This document shows, piece after piece, positions 37,019 to 46,184 of a stretch of 64,000 nt of DNA. Under the pieces are notes generated by a model. That model did no database searches, was not told the DNA's origin, and worked only from the letters and a program-made list of their open reading frames with translations. Within the stretch, counting starts at the first letter, position 1, and each line of letters opens with the position of its first letter. Source of the DNA: Flavobacterium flevense (GTDB lineage Bacteria > Bacteroidota > Bacteroidia > Flavobacteriales > Flavobacteriaceae); NCBI RefSeq assembly GCF_900142775.1, contig NZ_FRCC01000004.1, forward strand, positions 248,001 to 312,000, written 5' to 3'. The position numbers and the translations under genes are program-made.

Positions 37019-37765
37019 TTAAATCACCTTAGCCTCGTTGTGTAACAAATTAATTAATTCGTCTAAATTATCTGCAGCAACCATTTTAATTGCTGATTTT
37101 GGAGCTGGTTTTTCAAATTTTACTGCTTTTGTATTTACAGCTGCTTCAACCGGTTCGACAACATTTAAGGTTTTAGTTCTGGCAGTCATAATTCCTCGCA
37201 TGTTAGGAATGCGTAAATCTTTTTCCTCAACTAAACCTTTTTGACCGCCTATAATTAATGGTAATGAAGTAGAAATACTTTCTTTTCCACCATCAATTTC
37301 CCGAACTGCTTTTACATTTGTTCCTTCAACGGTAATGTTGATACAGGAATTTAAAAAGTTGTATCCTGAAATTCCGGCAATCATTCCCGGAACCATTCCT
37401 CCATTATAATCTAAGGATTCTTTTCCTGCAATTACTAAATCGTAACCACCTGTTTTTATTACTTCGGCTAATTGTTTTGCTACAAAAAATCCGTCGGTAG
37501 GAGTAGCGTTGATACGAATGGCATCATTAGCCCCAATAGCAAGTGCTTTTCTTAATGTTGGTTCCGTTTCCGGTCCGCCTACATTTACTACTGTAACGGT
37601 AGCACCTTGTTGCTCCTGAAACCAAATGGCACGTGTTAAGCCAAATTCGTCATTAGGATTGATAACATATTGTACGCCATTGGTGTCAAATTCAGTATCA
37701 GCGTTAGTAAAATTGATTTTTGAGGTAGTATCAGGAACATGACTGATGCAAACTAGTATTTTCAT
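37019..37765 (-). CDS. etfB: Electron transfer flavoprotein subunit beta
   Basis: I start at ATG 37765 (MKILVCISHVPDTTSK), giving 248 residues. A longer frame to 37837 exists, but a promoter box TAATTTTG (37801-37808, minus) lies inside it. The body has PNDEFGLTRAIWF, VIAGKESLDYNGG and the SLPLIIGGQKGLVEEKDLRIPNMRGIM signature of the EtfB AMP-binding family. It forms the heterodimer with EtfA. Confidence 0.95.
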   Translation of the reverse strand: MKILVCISHVPDTTSKINFTNADTEFDTNGVQYVINPNDEFGLTRAIWFQEQQGATVTVVNVGGPETEPTLRKALAIGANDAIRINATPTDGFFVAKQLAEVIKTGGYDLVIAGKESLDYNGGMVPGMIAGISGYNFLNSCINITVEGTNVKAVREIDGGKESISTSLPLIIGGQKGLVEEKDLRIPNMRGIMTARTKTLNVVEPVEAAVNTKAVKFEKPAPKSAIKMVAADNLDELINLLHNEAKVI

Positions 37766-37800
37766 GTTTGAATATTTATAAAATTGGTAAAATTGAGTTA

Positions 37801-37808
37801 CAAAATTA
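37801..37808 (-). promoter_or_regulatory. Promoter -7 box of etfBA
   Basis: TAATTTTG on the minus strand, 36 bases before the chosen etfB start. It supports the shorter start. Confidence 0.55.
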
Positions 37809-37991
37809 GAACAATATTTCGAATAATTTGTCATCATTAACTACTTACCGATGCCACGTTGTTGTTTTTTGTTGTTTTGAAAAGGAAGGAATAACGGTAT
37901 AAATACGAGATATTCACATACCAATAGTAAGATGTTAGATTTTAGGGAGGATTATTTAAGTTAATTTATGCATTAAATGGTTTAAAATATT

Positions 37992-37999
37992 TATTTTTG
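37992..37999 (+). promoter_or_regulatory. Promoter -7 box of the E1-beta gene
   Basis: TATTTTTG, 32 bases before the start codon; a TTTA at 37965 could be the -33 element though the spacing is a little long. Confidence 0.5.
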
Positions 38000-38030
38000 C
38001 TCTTCAGAAAATTCAACATACAATATAAAT

Positions 38031-39008
38031 ATGAGAACAATACAATTTAGAGAGGCCATTTGTGAAGCGATGAGCGAAGAAATGCGTCACGATGAATCCA
38101 TATATTTAATGGGCGAAGAAGTTGCAGAATACAATGGAGCATATAAAGCTTCGAAAGGAATGCTTGCTGAATTTGGCGAAAAAAGAGTAATTGATACTCC
38201 AATTGCTGAGCTTGGTTTTACAGGAATCGCAGTAGGTTCTGCTATGAATGGTTGCCGACCAATTGTAGAATACATGACTTTTAACTTCTGTTTAGTAGGT
38301 ATTGATCAAATTATAAATAACGCTGCTAAGATGCGTCAAATGACAGGTGGACAATTTGATGTGCCTATCGTTTTTCGTGGACCAACTGCTTCTGCAGGTC
38401 AATTAGGAGCTACTCACTCTCAGGCTTTAGAAAACTGGTTTGCCAATACTCCGGGTCTTAAAGTTATTGTTCCTTCAACTCCTTATGATGCAAAAGGACT
38501 TTTAAAATCGGCAATTCGCGATAATGATCCAGTGATTTTCATGGAATCTGAGCAAATGTATGGTGACAAAGGTGAAGTTCCTGATGGAGAATATGTTATT
38601 CCTATTGGTGTAGCTGATGTAAAAAGAGAAGGTACTGATGTAACTATTGTTTCTTTTGGAAAAATCATCAAAGAAGCTTTTATCGCTGCTGATGAGTTAG
38701 CTAAAGAAGGTATTTCTTGTGAAGTTATCGATTTAAGAACGGTTCGTCCAATGGATAATGAAGCGATTTTAAAATCAGTTAAGAAAACAAATCGTTTGGT
38801 AATTCTTGAAGAAGCATGGCCATTTGCCAGTATTTCTTCTGAAATCACTTATATTGTTCAGGAACAGGCTTTTGATTTTCTTGATGCACCTATTCAACGT
38901 ATTACAACTGCTGATACACCGGCACCGTATTCACCGGTATTGTTAAAAGACTGGTTGCCTAATGCAGCTGATGTTGTAAAAGCAGTAAAGAAAGTAATGT
39001 ATAAATAA
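38031..39008 (+). CDS. pdhB: Pyruvate dehydrogenase E1 component subunit beta
   Basis: The 325-residue subunit begins RTIQFREAICEAMSEEM and contains GEEVAEYNGAYKASKGML, DTPIAELGFTGIAVGSAM and the LEEAWPFAS region typical of PdhB-type transketolase-like proteins. With the alpha subunit it decarboxylates pyruvate on thiamine diphosphate. The alpha, E2 and E3 genes are not adjacent, so this is a split arrangement. A branched-chain 2-oxoacid dehydrogenase beta subunit is less likely. Confidence 0.92.
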   Translation: MRTIQFREAICEAMSEEMRHDESIYLMGEEVAEYNGAYKASKGMLAEFGEKRVIDTPIAELGFTGIAVGSAMNGCRPIVEYMTFNFCLVGIDQIINNAAKMRQMTGGQFDVPIVFRGPTASAGQLGATHSQALENWFANTPGLKVIVPSTPYDAKGLLKSAIRDNDPVIFMESEQMYGDKGEVPDGEYVIPIGVADVKREGTDVTIVSFGKIIKEAFIAADELAKEGISCEVIDLRTVRPMDNEAILKSVKKTNRLVILEEAWPFASISSEITYIVQEQAFDFLDAPIQRITTADTPAPYSPVLLKDWLPNAADVVKAVKKVMYK

Positions 39009-39027
39009 TACATACCAGATACTATTG

Positions 39028-39067
39028 AAGCTTCATCTTACGTTAGTTTGATGAAGCTTTTTTTTTA
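39028..39067 (+). terminator. Intrinsic terminator of pdhB
   Basis: AAGCTTCATC (39028-39037) pairs with GATGAAGCTT (39050-39059), followed by a run of T. It lies 11 bases before the next start codon. Confidence 0.9.
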
Positions 39068-39078
39068 AAATTTACTAC

Positions 39079-41565
39079 ATGGATAAGAAATACCTTTTGT
39101 TAGCATTCTTTTTATGCGTTGTTTTTTCAAGCCTTTTTGCTCAGACAAAAGTGAGTGGTATAGTAGTGGATAAATCCAATCAGCCAATTCCTTTTGCAAA
39201 TGTAGTTTTAAAAGGAGCTAATTTAGGGGTAATGTCCAATGAGGATGGGCGATTTTATATTGAATCTCCTAAAACCTTTACTACTTTAATAGTTACTTCG
39301 GTAGGATTTTCAGATAGTGAAATCACATTAGAAAAAACCGTAAATTATAATTTTAAGGTCATCTTAAAAGATACCGAAGAATTAAAAGAAGTAGTTATTT
39401 ATGCCGGAAAAACTTCTAAAAAAAACAATCCTGCACTGGATATTCTGAGGAAAATCTGGGAAAGAAAACGCAAGAATGGATTGTATCAATTTGATCAATA
39501 CCAAATGGAGAAGTATGAAAAAGTAGAATTCGATATGAATACTATTGACAGTGCTTTTATGAAAAGCAAACTTTTCAAAGGAATGGAGTTTGTTTTTGAT
39601 CATATTGATACTTCTAAGGTTACAGGTAAAACTTATTTACCCATTTTTATAAACGAATCTTTATCGGATGTTTATGGAAGTAATAAATTAAATAAGGTAA
39701 AAGAAAAGCTTAAAGCTAATAAGAATTCCGGGTTTAGTGATAACCAGCAAATCTTATCTTTTGTTAAAGATTTGTATTCGAATTATGATATCTATAATAA
39801 CCATTTAACTTTTTTTGATAAAAGTTTTACCAGTCCTTTATCTAAAACAGGAATTGATGTCTATAATTATGTGTTGACTGACAGCGCTTTTATTGATAAA
39901 AAATGGTGTTACAATATTTTATTTTATCCAAGAAGAAAAAATGAGTTGACTTTTAAAGGAGATTTTTGGGTTAACGACACCACATTTGCAATCAAAAAAA
40001 TTAATATGGCAGTCACTAAAAGTGCCAATATTAACTGGGTAAAAGATATTTATATCGAACAGGAATTTGAGGTGCAAAATGATTCCGTTTTTTTATTGAC
40101 CCGTGATCACATGATGTCTGATTTTGCTTTAAACAAAAAAGAAGAATCGAAAGGGGTGTATGGAAAACGAACTACGCTGTATCAAAACCATCAGTTCAAT
40201 GTTGAAAAACCGGCTGCTTTTTATAAAGATGAAGTCAATTATATTGATAATGAGGTTTATAATAAATCCGACAAATTTTGGGAGGAGAATCGTTTTGAGA
40301 ACCTGAATAAAGATGAAAGAGGTGTTTATAAAATGCTGGATACTTTACAAACAGTTAAGAAATTCAAGCAATTGTATAACCTCGTCTCGATATTAGGAAG
40401 CGGTTACATTCAATTTGGACATTTTGATTATGGGCCTATTTTTTCCACATTTGGGTACAATCAGGTAGAAGGTGTCAGAATCCGCACAGGAGGAAGAACT
40501 TATTTTGGACCTAATGATCTTTGGAGGCTTCAGGGATATACTGCTTATGGATTTGATGATAATAAATTTAAATATGGATTATCCGGAAAATGGATGATTG
40601 ATAAGAAAAGACGAATTATTATTTCAGCAGGAAACAGACGGGATGTAGAACAGATAGGTGCGAGTTTAACCACTACTAATGATGTTTTAGGAAGAAGTTT
40701 TGCGTCGTCTTCCTTATTTTCAACAGGAAATAACGGAAAGCTTACCAATATAAATTTGTCGAATGCAGCTGTAGAAATAGAGCCGGTTAAAAATTTGACT
40801 TTTCAAACCGGATTTTCGTATAGAACATTAGAATCTGCTTCAGATACTTTTAGTCTGGATTATTTTACTGATGCATCACAAACGACAACCAGAAGTGATG
40901 TAAAACAATCGGAAGTAAATTTTCAGGTGGAATTCACACCTAATAGAAAAACTATTGGTTACGGAGTTGAAAGAAGTAATGTTGACAGTCCGTTTAGTCG
41001 CTTTTTCATCAATTACAGTCATGGTTTTAAAGGTTTGCTGGATAGCGACTTTAATTATGACAAACTGCAATTGTATTACAAACAACCTATAATTATTGGG
41101 CCTTTAGGGCGAACTAACTTAACATTAGAACTAGGGAAAATTTACGGTACGGTTCCATTGGGATTATTGAGTGTGATTCCGGGAAATCAATCTTATTTTA
41201 CTATCGAAAACACCTTTAGTAACCTTAATTTTTACGAATTTGTTTCTGATCAATATGCAACACTGCAATGGGAACACAATTTTGGAGGACGATTATTTTC
41301 CAGAATCCCTTTTATGAGAAAATTAAACTGGAGAGAAATTATAGGAGCACGAACCGTTTACGGAACCATTTCAGATGCTAACAGAGCAATTAACGCCTCC
41401 GGATTAACGTATGTGGCACCAGAGAATGCGTACTGGGAATACAGTGCAGGAATAGGTAATATTTTTAAAGTTTTCAGAATTGATTTTACCTGGCGTGGAA
41501 ATTATTTAAATACCCCTGATACACAACGATTCTCTGTAAAAGGCTCCTTCGGATTTTATTTCTAA
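39079..41565 (+). CDS. DUF5686 outer-membrane protein with carboxypeptidase-like domain
   Basis: The 828-residue protein has a signal peptide ending at LFAQ (about residue 21), a carboxypeptidase-regulatory-like beta sandwich (TKVSGIVVDKSNQPIPFANVVLKG, 24-110), the DUF5686 region and a C-terminal beta-barrel pattern ending VKGSFGFYF. DUF5686 proteins are widespread and uncharacterised in Bacteroidota; their architecture suggests an outer-membrane role. The gene sits just past the pdhB terminator, so it needs its own promoter, which may lie in the pdhB end. Confidence 0.88.
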   Translation: MDKKYLLLAFFLCVVFSSLFAQTKVSGIVVDKSNQPIPFANVVLKGANLGVMSNEDGRFYIESPKTFTTLIVTSVGFSDSEITLEKTVNYNFKVILKDTEELKEVVIYAGKTSKKNNPALDILRKIWERKRKNGLYQFDQYQMEKYEKVEFDMNTIDSAFMKSKLFKGMEFVFDHIDTSKVTGKTYLPIFINESLSDVYGSNKLNKVKEKLKANKNSGFSDNQQILSFVKDLYSNYDIYNNHLTFFDKSFTSPLSKTGIDVYNYVLTDSAFIDKKWCYNILFYPRRKNELTFKGDFWVNDTTFAIKKINMAVTKSANINWVKDIYIEQEFEVQNDSVFLLTRDHMMSDFALNKKEESKGVYGKRTTLYQNHQFNVEKPAAFYKDEVNYIDNEVYNKSDKFWEENRFENLNKDERGVYKMLDTLQTVKKFKQLYNLVSILGSGYIQFGHFDYGPIFSTFGYNQVEGVRIRTGGRTYFGPNDLWRLQGYTAYGFDDNKFKYGLSGKWMIDKKRRIIISAGNRRDVEQIGASLTTTNDVLGRSFASSSLFSTGNNGKLTNINLSNAAVEIEPVKNLTFQTGFSYRTLESASDTFSLDYFTDASQTTTRSDVKQSEVNFQVEFTPNRKTIGYGVERSNVDSPFSRFFINYSHGFKGLLDSDFNYDKLQLYYKQPIIIGPLGRTNLTLELGKIYGTVPLGLLSVIPGNQSYFTIENTFSNLNFYEFVSDQYATLQWEHNFGGRLFSRIPFMRKLNWREIIGARTVYGTISDANRAINASGLTYVAPENAYWEYSAGIGNIFKVFRIDFTWRGNYLNTPDTQRFSVKGSFGFYF

Positions 41566-41614
41566 ATCAATATAAAGTAAAACAATGATTTGAATGTCTT
41601 TTAGATAGAAATGT

Positions 41615-41646
41615 TTTGCTATAAAAGAGGAATTGAATTACTTTTG
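41615..41646 (+). promoter_or_regulatory. Promoter of the soluble pyrophosphatase gene
   Basis: TTTG (41615-41618), 20 bases, then TACTTTTG (41639-41646): a textbook Bacteroidota promoter, 37 bases before the start codon. Confidence 0.75.
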
Positions 41647-41682
41647 TGTCCAAATAAATTCAACTTAAGATAATAAATAAAA

Positions 41683-42213
41683 ATGACTGCAGACAAAATA
41701 AACACTTTCGATGTTTTAATCGAAATTCCAAGAGGAAGTAGAAATAAGTATGAGTACGATTTCGAAATTAAAAGAATGCGTTTTGACAGAATGTTATTCT
41801 CTTCGATGATGTATCCTGCTGATTACGGATTTATTCCTGAAACATTAGCGTTAGACGGAGATCCTCTTGATGTATTGGTTTTGATTAACGAGCCTACTTT
41901 TCCAGGATGTGTGATAGAAGTAAAACCAATTGGTGTTTTCCACATGGCAGATGATAAAGGTCCGGACGAAAAAATTATTTGTGTACCAGTTTCTGATCCA
42001 ATCTGGAATTCGTTAAATGATCTTTCAGATATCAACGGACACTTGTTGAAAGAAATCGAGCATTTCTTCCAGGTTTATAAAGATCTTGAGAATAAAAAAG
42101 TAGATGTTGAAGGTTGGGGTAACTTAAGTGAAGCCATAGCTATCATTAAAGAATGTACTGATCGTTTCAATGCAATTGAAAACAAACCGGAAGGATTATT
42201 TAGTATTAAATAA
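41683..42213 (+). CDS. ppa: Inorganic pyrophosphatase, soluble family I
   Basis: The 176-residue cytosolic enzyme has PRGSRNKYEYD, YPADYGFIPET and DGDPLDVLVL with the metal-binding Asp cluster. It hydrolyses PPi to phosphate. A terminator separates it from the next gene, a membrane pyrophosphatase, so the two PPi-consuming enzymes are neighbours but probably separately transcribed. Confidence 0.97.
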   Translation: MTADKINTFDVLIEIPRGSRNKYEYDFEIKRMRFDRMLFSSMMYPADYGFIPETLALDGDPLDVLVLINEPTFPGCVIEVKPIGVFHMADDKGPDEKIICVPVSDPIWNSLNDLSDINGHLLKEIEHFFQVYKDLENKKVDVEGWGNLSEAIAIIKECTDRFNAIENKPEGLFSIK

Positions 42214-42233
42214 TTTTTACCCACATATTTTAT

Positions 42234-42271
42234 AAAAAAAGCAATATTCCGCCGGAGTATTGCTTTTTTTG
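42234..42271 (+). terminator. Intrinsic terminator of ppa
   Basis: AGCAATATTCC and GGAGTATTGCT form the stem (one G-T pair), with A-run before and T-run after, so it may work both ways. Confidence 0.85.
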
Positions 42272-42323
42272 TTTAAATTCGTTCGTATACTGTTGAATAT
42301 TAACCTTAAACCAAAACCGATTT

Positions 42324-44804
42324 ATGAACGCAATTATGATTTGGGTGCCAATTTTCATGGCATTATTAGGACTGCTTTTTATGTTTGCTAAACGTGCCTG
42401 GGTGCTTAAACAAGATCCGGGAGATGGCAAGATGGCTTCAATTTCTGATTATATCTATGAAGGGGCTTTAGCTTTTCTTAAAGCAGAATACCGCTTGCTG
42501 GCTGTTTTTGTATTTTTTGCAAGTATTGTTTTGGCGGGTATTACTTTTTTACCCGGAGTAAAAACACATTTATTAATAGTTGTAGCTTTTATTATTGGAG
42601 CTTTTTTTTCGGCTCTGGCAGGAAACATGGGAATGAAAATTGCCACCAAAACTAACGTTAGAACCACTCAGGCTGCCCGTACCAGTTTGCCTCAGGCTTT
42701 AAAAGTCTCTTTTGGTGGTGGAACTGTAATGGGATTGGGAGTCGCCGGTTTAGCCGTTTTAGGATTAACGTCCTTTTTTATTTTCTTTTATCATTTTTTT
42801 ATGGGCGGAACATGGACTTCTACAGAAGACATGACTATTGTTCTGGAAACTTTAGCAGGATTCTCGCTGGGAGCGGAGTCTATAGCTCTTTTTGCCCGTG
42901 TGGGTGGAGGTATTTATACTAAAGCTGCTGATGTAGGAGCCGATTTAGTAGGTAAAGTAGAAGCAGGAATTCCAGAAGATGATCCTAGAAATCCGGCTAC
43001 TATTGCCGATAATGTGGGAGATAATGTGGGCGATGTTGCCGGTATGGGAGCTGATTTGTTTGGTTCTTATGTGGCTACGGTTTTAGCGGCGATGGTCTTA
43101 GGAAACTATGTTATTAAAGATATGGGCGGAAATATTCAGGATGCTTTTGGCGGAATTGGCCCTATTTTATTACCAATGTCTATTGCAGGTTTTGGAATTT
43201 TATTTTCTATTATTGGAACATTATTAGTGAAAATTTCAGATGATAATGCTAAGGAAGCTCAGGTTCAAAAAGCTTTGAATATTGGGAACTGGGTTGCCAT
43301 TGTTTTAACAGCAGTGAGTTGTTTCTTTTTAGTTCAGTATATGCTGCCTCAAACCATGAAAATGGAGTTTTTTGGTGAAGGAAGCCAAGATATTTCATCG
43401 ATGCGTGTTTTTTATGCCACTATAATCGGATTAGTCGTAGGTGGTGTCATTTCATCTGTGACAGAATATTATACAGGATTAGGAACAAAACCAGTAATGG
43501 CAATTGTTCAAAAATCTTCAACAGGTGCCGGAACAAATGTGATTGCAGGTTTAGCAACGGGTATGATTTCTACTTTTCCAACCGTTTTATTATTTGCAGC
43601 TGCAATTTGGTCTTCTTATGCTTTGGCTGGTTTTTATGGAGTGGCTTTAGCAGCTTCGGCAATGATGGCAACTACAGCAATGCAACTGGCAATTGATGCT
43701 TTTGGACCTATTTCAGACAATGCCGGCGGAATTGCCGAAATGAGCGAATTGCCTAAAGAAGTTCGTACCCGTACTGATATTTTAGATTCAGTAGGGAATA
43801 CTACCGCAGCAACCGGTAAAGGTTTTGCTATTGCTTCGGCAGCTTTGACCTCATTAGCTTTATTTGCTGCGTATGTCACTTTTACCGGAATTGACGGAAT
43901 CAATATTTTTAAAGCACCTGTTTTAGCGATGTTATTTGTAGGCGGAATGATACCGGTAGTTTTCTCGGCTTTGGCTATGAATTCTGTTGGTAAAGCAGCT
44001 ATGGATATGGTGTATGAAGTACGTCGTCAGTTCAAGGAAATTCCCGGAATTATGGAAGGAACAGCAAAACCGGAATATGCTAAATGTGTGGATATTTCAA
44101 CAAAAGCTGCTTTGCGCGAAATGATGTTGCCGGGTATTTTGACCATTGGTTTTCCTATTGCTATTGTGTTGCTAGGTAAATTAGTTTACGGAAGTAATAA
44201 TCAATTAATTGCCGAAATGCTGGGAGGTTATATGGCTGGTGTAACAGTTTCAGGAGTGCTGTGGGCTGTTTTTCAAAATAATGCAGGAGGAGCATGGGAT
44301 AATGCTAAAAAATCTTTTGAAGCAGGTGTGATGATTAATGGTGAAATGACTTATAAAGGTTCTGATGCGCATAAAGCTGCTGTAACCGGAGATACTGTTG
44401 GAGATCCGTTTAAAGATACTTCCGGACCTTCGATGAATATTTTAATTAAATTAACCTGTTTGATAGGTTTAGTTATTGCTCCTATTTTAGGAAATGGAAG
44501 TCATACCATTGCAACAAAAGCTTCTTGTTGTACTACGATGGGAGTTTGTACTTCGATGTCTGAAGAAGAATGTATTGCTAAAGGGTGTACCAATAAAAAT
44601 TGTAAGCATCATAATCATGCTATGATGGGACATTGTGACATGTCTAAGATGGCAACAATGTCCAAAGAAGAATGTGCTAAAATGTGCGATAGTTTACAAT
44701 GTACTCCTGAGCAAAAGGAAGCTTGTTTGTCTCATTATGATGCGAATGGGAAGTTTATTGCTCAGCATTCCTCAAAAAAGAGTTGTTGTATGCCTAAAAA
44801 GTGA
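42324..44804 (+). CDS. hppA: Membrane ion-pumping pyrophosphatase with Cys-rich tail
   Basis: The 826-residue protein has about 16 membrane helices and the PPi site [21 protein letters not shown] followed by [26 protein letters not shown] has Ala where K+-independent enzymes have Lys, so this should be a K+-dependent pump, moving Na+ or H+. Residues about 732-826 form an extra C-terminal tail with 13 Cys, 9 Met and 6 His, beyond the usual family end. In known M-PPases the C-terminus is on the outer face, so the tail is probably periplasmic. It is in frame with no sign of frameshift. Confidence 0.94.
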   Translation: MNAIMIWVPIFMALLGLLFMFAKRAWVLKQDPGDGKMASISDYIYEGALAFLKAEYRLLAVFVFFASIVLAGITFLPGVKTHLLIVVAFIIGAFFSALAGNMGMKIATKTNVRTTQAARTSLPQALKVSFGGGTVMGLGVAGLAVLGLTSFFIFFYHFFMGGTWTSTEDMTIVLETLAGFSLGAESIALFARVGGGIYTKAADVGADLVGKVEAGIPEDDPRNPATIADNVGDNVGDVAGMGADLFGSYVATVLAAMVLGNYVIKDMGGNIQDAFGGIGPILLPMSIAGFGILFSIIGTLLVKISDDNAKEAQVQKALNIGNWVAIVLTAVSCFFLVQYMLPQTMKMEFFGEGSQDISSMRVFYATIIGLVVGGVISSVTEYYTGLGTKPVMAIVQKSSTGAGTNVIAGLATGMISTFPTVLLFAAAIWSSYALAGFYGVALAASAMMATTAMQLAIDAFGPISDNAGGIAEMSELPKEVRTRTDILDSVGNTTAATGKGFAIASAALTSLALFAAYVTFTGIDGINIFKAPVLAMLFVGGMIPVVFSALAMNSVGKAAMDMVYEVRRQFKEIPGIMEGTAKPEYAKCVDISTKAALREMMLPGILTIGFPIAIVLLGKLVYGSNNQLIAEMLGGYMAGVTVSGVLWAVFQNNAGGAWDNAKKSFEAGVMINGEMTYKGSDAHKAAVTGDTVGDPFKDTSGPSMNILIKLTCLIGLVIAPILGNGSHTIATKASCCTTMGVCTSMSEEECIAKGCTNKNCKHHNHAMMGHCDMSKMATMSKEECAKMCDSLQCTPEQKEACLSHYDANGKFIAQHSSKKSCCMPKK

Positions 44805-44820
44805 GTTTACTATAAAACTA

Positions 44821-44851
44821 AAATGCCCTGCGATTGCGGGGCATTTTTTTT
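44821..44851 (+). terminator. Intrinsic terminator of hppA
   Basis: A 10-bp stem (44821-44830 with 44837-44846, one G-T) is followed by T. Convergent gene 44863-45258 ends just beyond. Confidence 0.88.
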
Positions 44852-44862
44852 ATACTAATAAA

Positions 44863-45258
44863 TTAATAACCGCTATCATCAATATTGAAATCTGGGGCGA
44901 AATTAACAGTACTAATTAGTAAGATAGTTCCAAATGTTGCCAAAACAATTACTATGTTACCTATTAAAGATGATGTCTTATCCAAAATCCGAATACTTTT
45001 AATTTCATCTTCAGATAAAAGTTTTTGTTCGGTTTTTCCTTTTGTATTTATTTCGCCATAATAGTTGTCATCTATCTTTATGATTCGGGTGTATTTGTGT
45101 TTTACATTATCATCAGTGACAACTAAAGTCTTTAAGTTTGCTTTTTCGGCTTCACTTAAACTTACATTGGTTTTTTTATAAATACTGCAACTCTGAAAAG
45201 TTAGTGTAAAAACCAAAAGTAAAATAACCAATCTGTTTTTTAGAATAGTAATTTTCAT
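44863..45258 (-). CDS. Hypothetical lipoprotein with C-terminal membrane helix
   Basis: The 131-residue protein has a lipoprotein signal (TLTFQSC, Cys24) and, near residues 96-115, a second hydrophobic stretch (SLIGNIVIVLATFGTILLIS). The middle part (VTDDNVKHKYTRIIKIDDNYYGEI) is beta-rich. Similar short lipoproteins occur in flavobacteria without known role. It converges on hppA. Confidence 0.68.
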   Translation of the reverse strand: MKITILKNRLVILLLVFTLTFQSCSIYKKTNVSLSEAEKANLKTLVVTDDNVKHKYTRIIKIDDNYYGEINTKGKTEQKLLSEDEIKSIRILDKTSSLIGNIVIVLATFGTILLISTVNFAPDFNIDDSGY

Positions 45259-45412
45259 GATTTTTTAGATTTAAATTAATAATCAGAAAAACCAGTTTAT
45301 TAGTGAGTGCCTGTGTAATTTTGGGGCTAAAATACTATTATATAAAGGTATGAAAATAAAAAACTGCCTCATTCTTTTTAATAAGGCAGTTTCTTAAATA
45401 GTATATAGTAAT

Positions 45413-46027
45413 TTAAAATAATCCGTTGAGTTCGGCATTAATTCTTTCGATGATACTTCCTAGATCTTCGGGATTGTCAACAAAATTCATTTTATCAACA
45501 TCAATAATCAATAATTTTCCTTTGTTGTACGTGTGAATCCAGGCTTCGTAGCGTTCGTTCAGACGACTTAGATAATCAATCGAAATAGAGTTTTCATATT
45601 CGCGTCCTCGTTTGTGGATTTGTCCCACTAAATTTGGAATAGAACTTCTGAGGTAAATTAATAAATCAGGTGCTTTTACAGTAGATTCCATTAGCTCAAA
45701 AAGAGTAGAATAATTCTGGAAATCACGGTTCGTCATTAGTCCCATGGCGTAAAGATTGGGAGCAAAGATATAAGCATCTTCATAAATGGTGCGATCCTGA
45801 ATTACTTTTTTTCCGCTTTCGCGAATTTGAATCACCTGACGAAAACGACTGTTCAAGAAATAAATCTGAAGATTAAAAGACCAACGTTCCATTTGATGGT
45901 AAAAATCATCCAGATAAGGGTTGTCTACTACATCTTCATAATGCGGTTCCCATTTAAAGTTTTTGGATAGTAAAGCGGTTAAAGTGGTTTTTCCGGATCC
46001 TATATTTCCTGCTACTGCTATGTGCAT
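45413..46027 (-). CDS. Deoxynucleoside kinase
   Basis: The 204-residue protein begins MHIAVAGNIGSGKTTL (P-loop) and contains the dNK-family YEDAYIFA and LRSSIPNLVGQIHKRGREYE, the LID-type region. The family phosphorylates deoxynucleosides (dA, dC or dG) for nucleotide salvage. Which nucleoside is preferred cannot be told from the sequence. Confidence 0.92.
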   Translation of the reverse strand: MHIAVAGNIGSGKTTLTALLSKNFKWEPHYEDVVDNPYLDDFYHQMERWSFNLQIYFLNSRFRQVIQIRESGKKVIQDRTIYEDAYIFAPNLYAMGLMTNRDFQNYSTLFELMESTVKAPDLLIYLRSSIPNLVGQIHKRGREYENSISIDYLSRLNERYEAWIHTYNKGKLLIIDVDKMNFVDNPEDLGSIIERINAELNGLF

Positions 46028-46184
46028 TACGGTGTTACGATTTTAGGGGTTTTTTACTTATTGATTTGTAAAAATAGGTAAATTTTAAACTTTGTCACTC
46101 TTTTTTTTAAACTAAATTATTCTGATTAAAAATAGATTTTTATTGAAATTCAGCTGTTATCTGAGATGTAACTTCCTCTTATTT

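Noticed and set aside
37766..37837. Longer etfB start
   Set aside because: A TAATTTTG promoter box lies inside it, and EtfB proteins start at MKILVCISHVPDT.
41683..44804. Soluble and membrane pyrophosphatases as one operon
   Set aside because: A strong terminator at 42234-42271 lies between them.
44635..44919. Separate small Cys-rich gene in another frame at the hppA end
   Set aside because: The Cys-rich tail is in frame with hppA and ends at its terminator; the other frame runs through the terminator and has no known features.
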